A stretch of DNA of 28,994 nucleotides. It comes from Basidiobolus ranarum. Taxonomy: Eukaryota; Basidiobolomycota; Basidiobolomycetes; Basidiobolales. Positions 1-9,717 of the stretch are shown here, one piece after another; the stretch's first letter is position 1; each line of letters opens with the position of its first letter. A program made the position numbers and the translations under genes. The stretch is from contig JASJQH010006985.1 of NCBI GenBank assembly GCA_040143965.1, positions 1 to 28,994 on the forward strand, written 5' to 3'. The notes below the pieces were generated by a model. The model saw only the letters and a list, made by a program, of their open reading frames with translations. It was not told the DNA's origin and did no database searches.

Positions 1-275
1 CCGTCTTTACCGTCTTTGCCATTCAAACCGTCCTTACCATCTTTACCATCTTTTCCATCCTTTCCGTTCAAACCGTCTTTACCATTGAGACCATCCTTTC
101 CATTCTTACCATCAGGGCCTGGAACTGGAACGAAGATTGGCACTGGTGATGGATCTGGCTTCCTATAGGCTCTCTCAACTAAATGACCACCGCTTGCGGA
201 TAATTCTTCTAATGGAGATGCCTTAACCAGGGAAGCAGCACAGACAGAGAGGATGAAGAGAGCGGTAAATTTCAT
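1..275 (-). CDS. Secreted collagen-like Gly-X-Y repeat protein (5' part only; truncated by window edge)
   Basis: The frame runs from ATG at 275-273 to the left window edge without a stop, giving 91 codons. Residues 1-19 form a classic signal peptide (starts MKFTALFILSV, cleavage likely after VKA). A short linker rich in Pro and Val follows, and from about residue 53 there is an uninterrupted Gly-X-Y run made almost only of GKD and GLN triplets (about 13 triplets seen). On DNA this is an imperfect 9-nt-period repeat at 1-120. Collagen-like runs of this kind form triple helices in secreted or wall-exposed proteins of bacteria, viruses and some fungi. What follows the repeat lies outside the window, so the full protein cannot be classified. 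The gene is transcribed leftward. The function is unknown; the secreted collagen-like nature is seen directly. Confidence 0.8.
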   Translation of the reverse strand, partial: MKFTALFILSVCAASLVKASPLEELSASGGHLVERAYRKPDPSPVPIFVPVPGPDGKNGKDGLNGKDGLNGKDGKDGKDGKDGLNGKDGKD

Positions 276-1030
276 TTTGTTAAATCAAGTGTTATCTAAT
301 AAATAAAAGATTCAAGGGAATTCAGCTGGTAAATCTAAATCTAAATGAGTATTTTCTGAAGATAGAGTGGTACATTGCTCACTATTTATTAGTTTTCCAT
401 TGGAGGCTTTCTGCAAGATAGTATGTTTATCGTTTCATAAGCGATGTTCAATGTGCTAAGGATAACACAGCTGTTGTGTTTATGCTCAGGGGTGTTCAAT
501 ACTTCCTGAGCTCTCAAAAGATCACTAATGATAGCCTTCTCCTTGCGGCATCTAATATCTCATTCAAGACAAAATATAAGAGCATTTCTACTATCGGATC
601 TACAAAACAGTTCCCCTGACCAACATCACCCGTTGCTGATCATTAGCACGAAATCCATCAAGATGTTTTATCTGCATCAAAGGATGTTCAAGCTAGCAAA
701 TAAATCTCCTGACATGCACAAACATGTACCTTATTATTTGATCTAAGCTTTGATATCGCAGTGATTGCACGCCCAAAACGTGTCTCCATTAAAAACCCAA
801 ATGCCAACTAAATCCCCAGCCAATCTAATCCATTGCAGCTGTGCTAAATATTAGAGCATTACGAGTCACAAACAGCACAGGAGTTTTGTATTGATAAACC
901 ATTACTGGATGGATTTAGCACTGTAACAAGTTTACTTCAATATACATTCGATGAGTTGATATAATAAATTAAGCTAAACATTCCCAGTTCTTTTTCTAAA
1001 AGATTAAAATACAAATAAGAACCAACTAGA
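276..1030. other. Intergenic: promoter side of the collagen-like gene and 3' flank of RRP36
   Basis: This stretch is AT-rich and non-coding by inspection. The one open frame of note (528-746, + strand) has no homology that I recognise and no splice context. I see no clear TATAAA before the collagen-like gene, only AT-rich sequence, and no repeat or RNA gene. Confidence 0.5.
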
Positions 1031-2025
1031 CTATTGCTCTCCGGTTCTTCTTCTTTTGAATGGAATGCGTGTGTGCTGCTTAGCTGCGTTGTGCTTTCTA
1101 CGCTTTTCAATGACTTTATCGATGTTACCAGACTCTTTGATACTCTTGAACTTATCCATAAGCTCCAGTTTCTTGAGTTCAGCTGAAATAAACCATTAGT
1201 TGTGTGAAATATTGTCCAAGTGTACTCGTCAATAAAATCTTACCTCTTTTCAAGAAGAATGGCTTCTTTCCCTTGGACACTAACTCCATCTCAGCCTTCT
1301 TTCTATTATGCTTAATGTCCTGTTTACGATGCTTTTCGTTCGTAGCGGCTTGTTGAGATTGCTAAATTGAAAGTTTTAGCATGTACGCGTCAGCAACTTC
1401 TATCCAAGTGACATACCATTCTTTGAAGTTGACTCTTGAGTTTCTCTACTTGTTTGGGATCTCTCTCTTTAGAAATATTCTCCCGGAGCATTCTCAATTC
1501 ATCGGATTTGTAGTCTTGTAAAAACTGGTAAGATTTACCAAACATCTCTTCGTTCAATTTACCTGACAAATTGTCAAAACGTGGATCACGAGTTTTCTTA
1601 GAAAAAGAAAAGTTAGTGAAAAATACATATACAAGAAATATTTTCTTTTACATACTGGCTTAGATCCTTCAACGACAGTTCTACGACGACTAACAGGTCT
1701 CTTTGAAGTAATTTCCATGGGCCTTTATAAGAAAATGGAGAATGTTAATCGACTCCATTTAGTCGTATATAAATCCTGGTAAAAGGTTCACATACTTCTT
1801 TTTACTTCCTCTTCCTTTGGTGGAAGTGGCAACCTCTTCAGGACCAGAATCTGAATCCTCTTCAGAAGATTCTACTTCACTACTCAATTCTTCATCCTCT
1901 TCCTCACTCTCTTCAGCAACCTTCGCCTTTGTTCTAAATTTCTTGTGGAATTCTTTAAGACCAATCTCTTTCTGAATCTTAGCAAGTTGCTCAAAGGTGA
2001 TTTCTTCACTATCGTTACGTGGCAT
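1031..2025 (-). CDS. RRP36: rRNA biogenesis protein RRP36 (SSU processome)
   Basis: Five exons, complement(join(1031..1182,1244..1361,1417..1596,1656..1722,1796..2025)), encode 248 aa. Rrp36 acts in the nucleolus in early cleavages of 35S pre-rRNA as part of the SSU processome. Family hallmarks are present: an acidic Glu/Asp/Ser-rich N-terminal third, then PMEITSKRPVSR across the exon 1/2 junction, KTRDPRFD starting exon 3, GKKPFFLKR in exon 4, and a very basic C-terminus containing EKRRKHNAAK. All introns have GTATGT- or GTAAG-like donors and AG acceptors and keep frame. The open frame extends upstream to a TTG at 2037, but the first ATG is at 2025, which I use. It is divergent from the NDUFB10-family gene. 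The family assignment is confident; exon edges are hand-called. Confidence 0.9.
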
Positions 2026-2564
2026 GGTACTTGTCAAATACTAGTCTAAAAAAAAATAGAGAGAAGACACTTAGAATTTCGTGTCTTAGGAACGTTTGAC
2101 TTCAAATTGTACATGAGAAAAAAAGAAATAAATCACGTTGTGACTTGTGAGTTTATGATTGAATTTCATTTAATCAAAAAATTTCGGAATTTCTGATTAC
2201 CTTACCAAAGTATTATTGAATTCTTCACCCCCCTTACCCTGTATATTCTATATTCAATAATTGTAGTTTATTTCATTAGATTATATCAGTTATTTGAGCT
2301 CTCAATCAAAGCTCATGGGGTGAGTTCAATCAATCAGTATCTTGTGATGGGGAAACTTATGGGGCTCCATAATTTTAACATTTACTCGTATTAAGAGTTA
2401 GAGAGAAGCAACACCAATCCTCTTGGATAAGAAATTGGTGATAACTTTCAAAAGGTGGGTTTAGTAAATATTTCCCCCTCAGAGAAACTTACTTGTGCAG
2501 AAACTCTACCCCAGACCATTACTTTTATATTAATCCATTTCCTTTAAAGTTTATTAATTCAACT
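2026..2564. promoter_or_regulatory. Divergent intergenic promoter between RRP36 (-) and the complex I subunit gene (+)
   Basis: A 539-bp AT-rich gap between two divergent start codons. It contains an AAAAAATTTC run near 2177-2186, resembling the yeast RRPE element (AAAAATTTT) of ribosome-biogenesis genes and lying about 155 bp upstream of RRP36. No TATAAA is obvious near either start. The RRPE reading is only suggestive, because A/T runs are common here. Confidence 0.35.
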
Positions 2565-3010
2565 ATGAGTACTGAAAGCTGGAAATACCCTGAACATAAA
2601 ACTTACCCCAAAGTTACTGAAATCGAGGAAGTCGATAAAAGTGACCGTGAAGGTAATTATTCGCTTATTTGCTTGTTGTAAGTATAGTCATAAGATATTT
2701 ACCTTTGGTTCGTTTATTTTAGCTGTCTTGGCTGCTCGTAACCAAAGAGTGCGTGAAGATTGGGTTAATTTGATGGAGGAAAGAATCGTGAAAAAGAAAC
2801 TACGTGAATGTTATAAGACTCAAGGAGTCAATCATTATGAAAATTGCCGTCATTTGGCCCTCGCTTATCTCAAATCTCTTCGTACCAACAAAGTTCGTGG
2901 CCCTAGAGAAATCAAAGATACTTTGGCTGATGTGAGTTATTATTAACATTCAAATAGGAATTATTTTCATCTTTCTAACGAAATTTCGGTTATTTCTTAT
3001 TTAGTTTTAA
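2565..3010 (+). CDS. NADH:ubiquinone oxidoreductase (complex I) accessory subunit, NDUFB10/fungal 12-kDa type
   Basis: join(2565..2652,2723..2931,3005..3010) encodes 100 aa. The core matches the NDUFB10 / fungal 12-kDa family: RVREDWVNLMEERIV, then the conserved cysteine pair in LRECYKTQGVNHYENC, then a helix ending near TNKVRG. These are accessory subunits of the complex I membrane arm facing the intermembrane space. The ATG at 2565 is chosen because the upstream extension lacks conserved character. The 3' end is odd: exon 2 can stop after four more codons (VSYY, stop at 2944-2946), or splice at GTGAGT into a terminal exon that supplies only Phe and the stop. I favour the intron because the donor is canonical and a CTAAC-like branch site is present. 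Presence of this subunit implies a complex I-containing fungus. Confidence 0.85.
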
Positions 3011-3556
3011 GAAACTTGCTAGATATTGAAAGTCGTCTTCTCTCCCCCTCCCTAACACTATAACCACTTCTCATTGTTCCAACTTTATTCGCATTATTAA
3101 AGTCTCATTTCTTGAACATATTCAGTTAATTATGGACCAGATATTTAGTGCTTATCAACCTAGTAATATGATCCAGTTGACCTGAGTTCTTAATGGCAAT
3201 ATTCATCCAAGAAATATTGCGTATAGAACTTTCCTAGCTCTATATGTCGACTAGTCACTCGGACTTTTCTCTATACATTATGAGGGGTATTTTCTGAATA
3301 CTCGCAATGAAATGTATTTCCAAAAACCTCCACCAACAGTTGAAACTAGAATCTAGTGATCTGGAATAAAATCCAAAAATCATCATCCCATAAATATTAC
3401 ACCATAAAAAAAGAAAAAAAAAGCAAATCCCTTGTAGAGGTGGTAAAACTTAGTTGATCAAAAGGATTTTTTTTGAATACGAGCACTGGTGTTGCAAAGA
3501 GAAGAATTATCTGTGACCTGATAGAAATTGTATACTTTTCTTCTACTTTATCCAGT
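3011..3556. other. Intergenic between the complex I subunit gene and FCF2
   Basis: A 546-bp AT-rich spacer between two co-oriented genes, holding the 3' flank of the first and the promoter of FCF2. It has A-rich runs near 3406-3422. I see no TATAAA, RNA gene, repeat or convincing open frame; the minus-strand open frame at 3397-3624 overlaps FCF2 exon 1 and is a shadow. Confidence 0.5.
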
Positions 3557-4510
3557 ATGATGACTTCTTTGTTTGAAGATTCCGAATTAGATGCGTTGCT
3601 TAACGCTGCCGAGCAAACTTTCAAATCGCAAGGAAAGAAGTAAGATATTCTATGGATATTTGGATGTCAAAATAGTTTCTTTGAAAGTCTCCTCTTTCTA
3701 ACTTATGAACCAATTTTTCTTCTTATAACAATAGTGAGAAAACTGAAGCTCCTTTGATGAGGTATAGATATTATATATCGATTTTTGAGTAGGGCTCAGT
3801 ATCAGTTTTTAACTCGAATTTAGCTTTCCATCTCTAGAATCTGGGATCAATATCAAAGAGAATCTTTACATTGCGACCAAGAAGAAGGGTGTATCCAAGA
3901 TGAAACATGAAGCTGTAGCTTTAGAAGATGATAATGAAACCACTGAAAAAGAGCAGGCTTTAGAAAAGCTTCCCGTTCGAAAGATGTTAAAAGCTGAACA
4001 GCCAACCAAGAAAGAACTTGCTAAGGTATTCGCGATTGAGTTTCCTTTATATTCTAATATTAGACTAACGTGTTCATTACTTAATAGGAAAGAGAAAAGA
4101 CTACTGGTGCTAAATGGTTTGATATGCCTGCTCCTGATATGACTGAGCAGTTGAAGCGCGACCTGACTTTGATCAAGTTGAGAGGTGTACTCGATCGTAA
4201 ACGTCATTACAAGAAAGATAACAGCAAAGAGCTCCCCAAATACTTCCAGGTAAGCTCCTATTTGAAATTCATATGCCCGAGCCTTTCATTAACGTATTTT
4301 TATTTTCCATAGGTTGGAACTATTATTGAAGGTGCAGGAGAGTTCTACTCTGCTCGTCTCACTCGTAAAGAGCGTAAAGAAACCATTCTGGATGAGCTTA
4401 TGGCCGATACTGACTCCAAGCGTTACTTCAAACGTAAATTCTTAGAAGTTCAAGAAGTTAAGCAAGCAGGAGGCAAGAAACATTTCAAGAAAAAGTATAA
4501 GAAAAATTAG
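3557..4510 (+). CDS. FCF2: rRNA-processing protein FCF2 (Fcf2/DNTTIP2 family, SSU processome)
   Basis: Five exons, join(3557..3639,3735..3761,3824..4025,4088..4249,4313..4510), encode 223 aa. Fcf2 is an essential nucleolar factor for early 18S rRNA pre-rRNA cleavage, homologous to the C-terminus of human DNTTIP2. The diagnostic Fcf2 domain fills the C-terminal half: GAKWFDMPAPDMT, LIKLRGVLDRKRHYKKD, LPKYFQVGTIIEG, FYSARLTRKERK and KRYFKRKFLEVQ. A Lys-rich tail ends the protein. Exon 2 is only 27 nt, but both its junctions are canonical and preserve frame. Tandem ATGs stand at 3557 and 3560, and either could initiate. It lies in the same 3.5-kb block as RRP36, so two SSU processome genes flank one mitochondrial gene. 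The assignment is very secure. Confidence 0.93.
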
Positions 4511-4657
4511 ACTACCATCAGTCTTCACATGATTATTAGAACGTCACATAGCCCTCCTTTTTGTAAAAATTTAATTTCTTTAGTTGGACTTTTCATAATC
4601 AACTTCTGCTGCTTTGTTCTTACAAAAATATAATGTATAAATGACCATCGATCAAAC

Positions 4658-5648
4658 CTATGCTTTACTCATCTTAAAGACTCGGTACGGTTGATTTTGA
4701 AACTCTGTGTCGATTTTATCTTGGGGAATCTAGTACGGTTCATCATAAGTATAAGAATAAAGAAATGCAAGTCTAACCACATAATTACCTCTTCAACTAA
4801 GAAAGAGAATCTCTTAGCCAACAAGAAAAATTTCTCTTCACCCAAGCCTCGTTGCTTGTAGACCATATAGATTTCGGTCTTCGGACCAGACAATAGACGT
4901 AAGGTTTTTAGTAGATCCTTGTGAAACTCGTGTAAGTACAATATTTCCGATCCTAGAATCACGTCGTATGGCGCGGACAAGTCGTTCAGCTGTATTTCAT
5001 TTCCCCTATTGTACATATTTACTATGGTTGTTCACTAGAATATCGAATTCAATCATCGTACCATGTCAGAGTTTTAACTTCTATGTCTTCTTTCAACAGA
5101 GTGCTAGGTTTGGTTGTCAAGGTTGCCACGTTTAACTCAACATTCTTTTGCGTGTGTTGTACCAGGTCGGCTATTTCTGTGAGAGTCACTTTACCACCTA
5201 TACAGCACAGTTAGTTACTTCTCTCACAAAGTAAATATCAGACAAACCTAGTGTCCAAGTTACTAATCCTACTAAACCCGTTCCAGCACCAAGCTCAATA
5301 CATTTCTTCCCTTTCACCTTTACATGATTCTGGACAAACTTTGACAGGATATATGCCTGTATGATAAAGAGAAAGTCAGGAAAGGTTATATACAAAATCC
5401 TGTACCAAGTAATAAATAACATACACCATCCCACACAATGTTCCCGGTGTTTTGTGTAATGTCTATTTTTTGGTCTTGCTTTTGTTCTATAGTAACTAAG
5501 AGACTATCAACGGTCTGGATTTGGTTGATTTACTACCCAAGATCAACTTACTTTTATGTCCATTAAAAAGAAAAGACCTCACTGGATCGTATTTTTGGTT
5601 GGCGTATGGATTGCAGAACCTCCAAGGGACTAGCGAGCTCTCAGTCAT
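4658..5648 (-). CDS. METTL21-type protein lysine methyltransferase
   Basis: Six exons, complement(join(4658..4729,4789..5005,5062..5197,5248..5356,5425..5495,5552..5648)), encode 233 aa, typical for family-16 seven-beta-strand methyltransferases that methylate lysines of chaperones, VCP or elongation factors. Landmarks in order: an N-terminal beta-strand entry (FLFNGHKITIEQ), GNIVWDGAYILSKF, SAM-binding motif I ELGAGTGLVG, GGKVTLTEIADLV, a conserved W before GNEIQLNDL, the catalytic-loop motif YDVILGSEILY (equivalent to D-x-x-Y) and C-terminal YRVFKMSKA. Exon 2 is entered at CTTAG, because acceptors further upstream lead to stops. Intron 4 has a weaker GTACG donor, but its use restores the expected W-G context. 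It is convergent with FCF2, with 147 bp between stops. The substrate cannot be inferred from sequence. Confidence 0.84.
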
Positions 5649-6157
5649 TGCAAGTATAAATTAGAACTCCTCACGAATATGACTAAGCCCAAAATTATAT
5701 CCCAATCTAAAACAATGTTCGGAAATCAATCCAAATCGACGTCACTCAAGATATTTTTACAATATTGGCATTGTTTTAGCCTTCTTGGCAACTCTCAAGT
5801 CCATGAATATCTATTAGCTCCATAGGGTTTCAGAAACATAAGAGGAAAGTGATAAAGCACATCTTAGCTATTACTATTGATCCAACCTCATAGTTATCGG
5901 TCTAGCCAAAGCTAACATAATAGAGCCTATGATTTATTTCAGTGGAAAATAGAGCGGGTTAATTAATAATTATCGGCAATTTAGAATCATCATGTCATGG
6001 AGATTTCCGAATTCCCGAAATATTTTATGGCGGAAAATTTCCTTAGCGCAAACTTACACGGGCATTGTATTATCTTGAGACGGCGAAAATACCACTTTTG
6101 AAAAGAAGCCTTGGCAAAAACCCAAGAGAAACCCGTTAAAATTAGGAATTTGCCAAT
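5649..6157. promoter_or_regulatory. Divergent intergenic region between the methyltransferase (-) and the BED-NIF3 gene (+)
   Basis: A 509-bp spacer. A CRE-like CGACGTCA stands at 5737-5744, about 90 bp upstream of the methyltransferase ATG and one base from the palindrome. I see no TATAAA, RNA gene or repeat. The minus-strand open frame at 5990-6304 overlaps the start of the + gene and is rejected. Confidence 0.4.
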
Positions 6158-7709
6158 ATGAAGGAAGTGAGAAAAAGAGGTAGACCAAGACACGAACTCT
6201 CCGAACATTTTATTGTGTTGGATGAAATGGCAAATAAGAAGGATCGTTTTGCTGTATGCAAATATTGCGCAGAAACCAAAGGCGAAAACGAAGCTTTTCG
6301 ACATAAGATTTTAAACAAAAAAGCAAACTGCAGAAAACACTTGGAAAATTGTTCTCATTTTACGGGCACTTTACCTCCACTCGAAGAAACTCCCAGGAAA
6401 CATGATAGTATATTATTAGATAATTCTATGATTGAAAATGCTCAATCTCCCACCCCTCGAACACCGAATTCTACTTTACAAACATCGTGTCCAACTCCCC
6501 CTTTGATGTCTATGGAGCACTTTACGTTTCCTCCGGATTTAGTTTTGAACTCAACTAGCACAGAGTCTTTGATATCTAGGGTGGAGCGACACATGGGATT
6601 TATTGCCCCTCTCTCTTTAGCCGACACAGCTTGGGATAACGTTGGGTTAATTATAGGTATTCCAAAGTTGAGTACACGTTCTTGACCCATCATACTGATG
6701 CAATTCTTTAGAGCCACCCAAACCTCGTCCATTCACTTCACGCGTACTTCTGACTAGTGATCTAACGAAGCAAGTTCTAGACGACGCAATAGCAGAGCCC
6801 AAGATTGGCGTTATTGTTTCTTATCGACCGCCAATTTTTGAGCCATTAAAACGATTGAATACCGCTGATGAAAGACAAACACTTATCATGAATTGTATTA
6901 TTAACGGAATTTCTGTCTACTCGCCTCATTCGGCCCTAGATAACTGTGATGGTGGAGGTTAGTTATACATCGAGTTTGACTCTGTTGAGAGAGTGTTTCT
7001 AAAGTTTTATTTTGATAGTAAACGATTGGATGAGTCGTGCTTTAGGAGATGGGATACTAGAATCTATTGTATTGAATCATAGTCACTCGGGTGGTATGTA
7101 CTTCGATTCATTCCAGCTTGATTTTGAACTCATTATATTGTTCCTTTAGAACGCGTTGGCTCTTCTGTGGGACGTATATTAACATTGAGTCACGCCACTT
7201 CACTTGACATGATTGTTGCTCGTCTTAAACTCAATTTAAGTGTAAAGCATGTACGCGTAGCTCCGTCACCAAAGCACTCACAGAAAGATGGAATTTTCCC
7301 ACCAACCATTCGTACCATTGGTATTTACGCTGGCTCAAGTAAAGCAAAAGAAATGCTATTAGATGTTGTTGGTTTTTGTTTTCCTTATTCATGACCTTTG
7401 ATTCTCTAGATTCTTCAGCCTTCACTTCTATACAAGCGGATTTGTACTTTACTCGAGATATGTCACGTCAAGAAATCATTGCTGCTACTTTTAAAAATAC
7501 AAGTGTAATTTTGTGTGAGTGCTGATCTTGATTCATATGCTTAAAACCTTTACTCAATTTACTTTTAATTAGGTCAAGACTCAAACACTGAGCGTAGTTA
7601 TCTTCGTCATGTACTCAAGCCTAGACTTGAGAAGCTGTTTCAAAATGAAGGAGAGTCAGTTGAGGTGACAGTTAGTGAACATGATAGAGATTCATTGCTC
7701 TTGATGTAA
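6158..7709 (+). CDS. NIF3-family protein with N-terminal AT-hook and BED-like zinc finger
   Basis: Six exons, join(6158..6656,6712..6957,7019..7093,7150..7338,7410..7514,7573..7709), encode 416 aa. Residues 6-11 (KRGRPR) are an AT-hook core. Residues 34-65 hold C34-x2-C37 and H61-x3-C65 in a BED-like arrangement ending KHLENC. A Ser/Thr/Pro linker leads to a complete NIF3 domain from about residue 144: IAPLSLADTAWDNVGL, FTSRVLLTSDLT, VYSPHSALD, GVNDW, IRTIGIYAGS, SVILC and DSNTERSYL. Finger and NIF3 start lie in one uninterrupted 499-nt exon, so the fusion is not a splice-prediction artefact. NIF3 proteins bind a dinuclear metal site. Here SYHPPIF reads SYRPPIF (R205) and the MSHHE-like segment reads MSRQE (356-357), while D243 and E358 remain. 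The metal site is therefore probably lost. A role as a DNA-binding regulator is inference. Confidence 0.87.
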
Positions 7710-8065
7710 AATACTTCATTTACAATGATATTCGAATGAGTATGAACTGACGATAGAAAATACATTGCTTCATATGTAATATATATTTATTAAACTTGTC
7801 ACTTGTTGTAAATTCTTCACATCTTTGGACTTGCTGATCATTTTTTTTATTTCTTTTCTCACTCAAATAGGTAGGTTTCAATTTTCATTTCATGAATGAA
7901 AACATCCCACTATATATATTTTACAATAGCGAAGAATTATGCATTCAAAAAAAGTCAAAAAAAAATAGTGACTGCTGTAATAAGAAGATAATACTAAAGT
8001 TTATGAAGTTTGATATAAGATAAAGTAGAGCATAGTCTAGTCTGATGCTGGATTGCCAGGTTTCT
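7710..8065. other. Convergent 3' intergenic region
   Basis: A 356-bp AT-rich gap between the converging 3' ends of the BED-NIF3 gene and the TFIIF beta gene. It contains T-rich and A-rich runs (around 7841-7850 and 7947-7967) that fit 3' processing signals on either strand. I see no gene. Confidence 0.5.
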
Positions 8066-9439
8066 TTATACTTCAACCATCTCCAAATCATCATCATCAT
8101 CATCCATTTCTAGCTCTTCGTCAATATTAGGCTCATCGCCATTACCCTCAGCGGTTTTGTCATTATCTTTCTTGTCTTTCTCAGCTTTCTTAAACTCTGG
8201 TTTCAATTGGTACATTGAGGTATAAGGACCTTTCTTGTTAAGAATACATATCTCATTAAGGACTTCTTTAAGATACGACTATGGGTTTTTGTGTTAGTAG
8301 TGATAAGCAAAATAGCATTCTTTAGTAGGAATTAGTCTACTCACCACAGGCTGCTTTGTGTACTCGATAATACCCTTGAGAGTCCAGTATGGGAACTTTT
8401 CGAAACCTTCGAATAAAAGATCCATGAGCTCGTTTCGGGGCATACGAATTGACTTGGAATCTGGATTGGGCTTCGCTTTTTTCTAGAGAAATTTTTTCGT
8501 AGAGGAATTAGTAATCAAGGTGCGCATTCCATACTAGCGGTCTTAAAATACTAACGAAGCTGTTTCCGCGGAATTCTGACATAGCACGAGCTGCTGGAGC
8601 CAACATAGCAGTCTTATCATTGTCGGATAATACTTTAACTGAACGCTGAGGTTTTCCAGCTTGCATTAAACGTCCTCTCATAATTCGACGGTATTCATCG
8701 TTATACACTGGTACAACTCCACATTCATGATGAACAGTACCAGCCAAAGAATCAGCAACTATTTAGATAGAAATTAGTACAATATTCATAGTAAAACTAA
8801 ACTGTATGTAACCCCCTTACCACCAGTTTTTCCATCCTCCTTGAAAACGTACATATTTTGAACTTGCTGATTGGTAATTTGTATGTTATATTCTCTTGGG
8901 ATATCAGTTGTTGTTGATGAATTTGGAATTAGTAACGAAATCTAGTAAATGTGTTGTTTAGTTGGGTTTATGTCAGGAAGCAGATATAATAATTAGGTTA
9001 CTTTTGGAGGTTTCGGGCGACCAACAGTACTTGGTGGACTAAAGAATAGAAATCATCAAATTTGAATCGTAAATATTTTGTGCATCAGCGCCGATTAGAA
9101 GAAGCTAAGTAAAATCAAGAAACTTACGCTTCAAATATCCGTACTTTTCCCATGTCTAAACCATCCTCTTCTATCTTATCCCATTTCTCAGCCAAAAATT
9201 TTGGTACCTAAACAATGGTTATTAAGTGGGCGTCCTTTCTACGTGAAGGATAGTTTACTCCTTTTCTCCTTTTAAAAATCGAAAAACTTTCTCACCTTAA
9301 CCAACCAAATCTTCGTGTCTAAACTACTTAGATCTAAATCAACATTTGAATGATCTTCTTCGATAGGGACAAGTTCCTCTTCATCCTCTTCGTCAAAGAG
9401 ATAATCAACCTCTTCAGATTTTCTCTTTGTTTGTGACAT
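8066..9439 (-). CDS. TFG2: Transcription initiation factor IIF, beta subunit (RAP30/Tfg2)
   Basis: Seven exons, complement(join(8066..8278,8345..8482,8556..8758,8821..8941,9002..9038,9128..9207,9296..9439)), encode 311 aa. TFIIF binds RNA polymerase II and stabilises the preinitiation complex. Family hallmarks in order: LDTKIWLVKVPKFLAEKW joining exons 1-2, the N-terminal dimerisation beta-barrel including GKVRIFEAPP, AGTVHHECGVVPV, GKPQRSVKVL, then a C-terminal winged helix (about residues 207-270) with RMPRNELMDLLFEGFEKF and PVSYLKEVLNEI. The C-terminus is an acidic tail with six consecutive Asp. The intron before exon 7 has a perfect TACTAAC branch site. The open frame extends upstream to a TTG at 9460, but the first ATG is 9439. 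It is divergent from the ANCHR-like gene, 278 bp away. Identification is secure. Confidence 0.94.
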
Positions 9440-9592
9440 TGGATAACTTGGTGCTTTCAAAAGAAAGTATCAATCGTTTATTGATAGATTTAAATATTAA
9501 AAAATATGTGAAGGGATCCATATTTAAACCAATTCAAAAAAAGCGCCAAATCCAACTCAAAAATTGAAGGTTACTTTTCAACAAATATCGAT

Positions 9593-9603
9593 GATGAGAT
9601 GAG
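9593..9603 (+). promoter_or_regulatory. PAC-like element GATGAGATGAG
   Basis: GATGAGATGAG lies in the 278-bp divergent promoter between TFIIF beta (-) and the ANCHR-like gene (+). It matches the core of the fungal PAC motif (GCGATGAGATGAG) known from promoters of ribosome-biogenesis and RNA polymerase genes; the leading GC is missing. Which of the two genes it serves is unknown. Confidence 0.35.
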
Positions 9604-9717
9604 ATCATGTGAATGATACTCCATACATATAAAATTCAGGTAATTTCAGAAGTGTACTAAACGTCACTGAAAAATACTACAGTCACTTATTCTTGCTCTT
9701 TTCAAGCTCCACTACCT

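Noticed and set aside
528-746. 72-codon open frame on + strand left of RRP36
   Set aside because: Composition looks like translated non-coding AT-rich DNA and no family is recognised.
5990-6304. 104-codon open frame antisense to the BED-NIF3 start
   Set aside because: It is the antisense shadow of conserved zinc-finger codons, with no similarity of its own.
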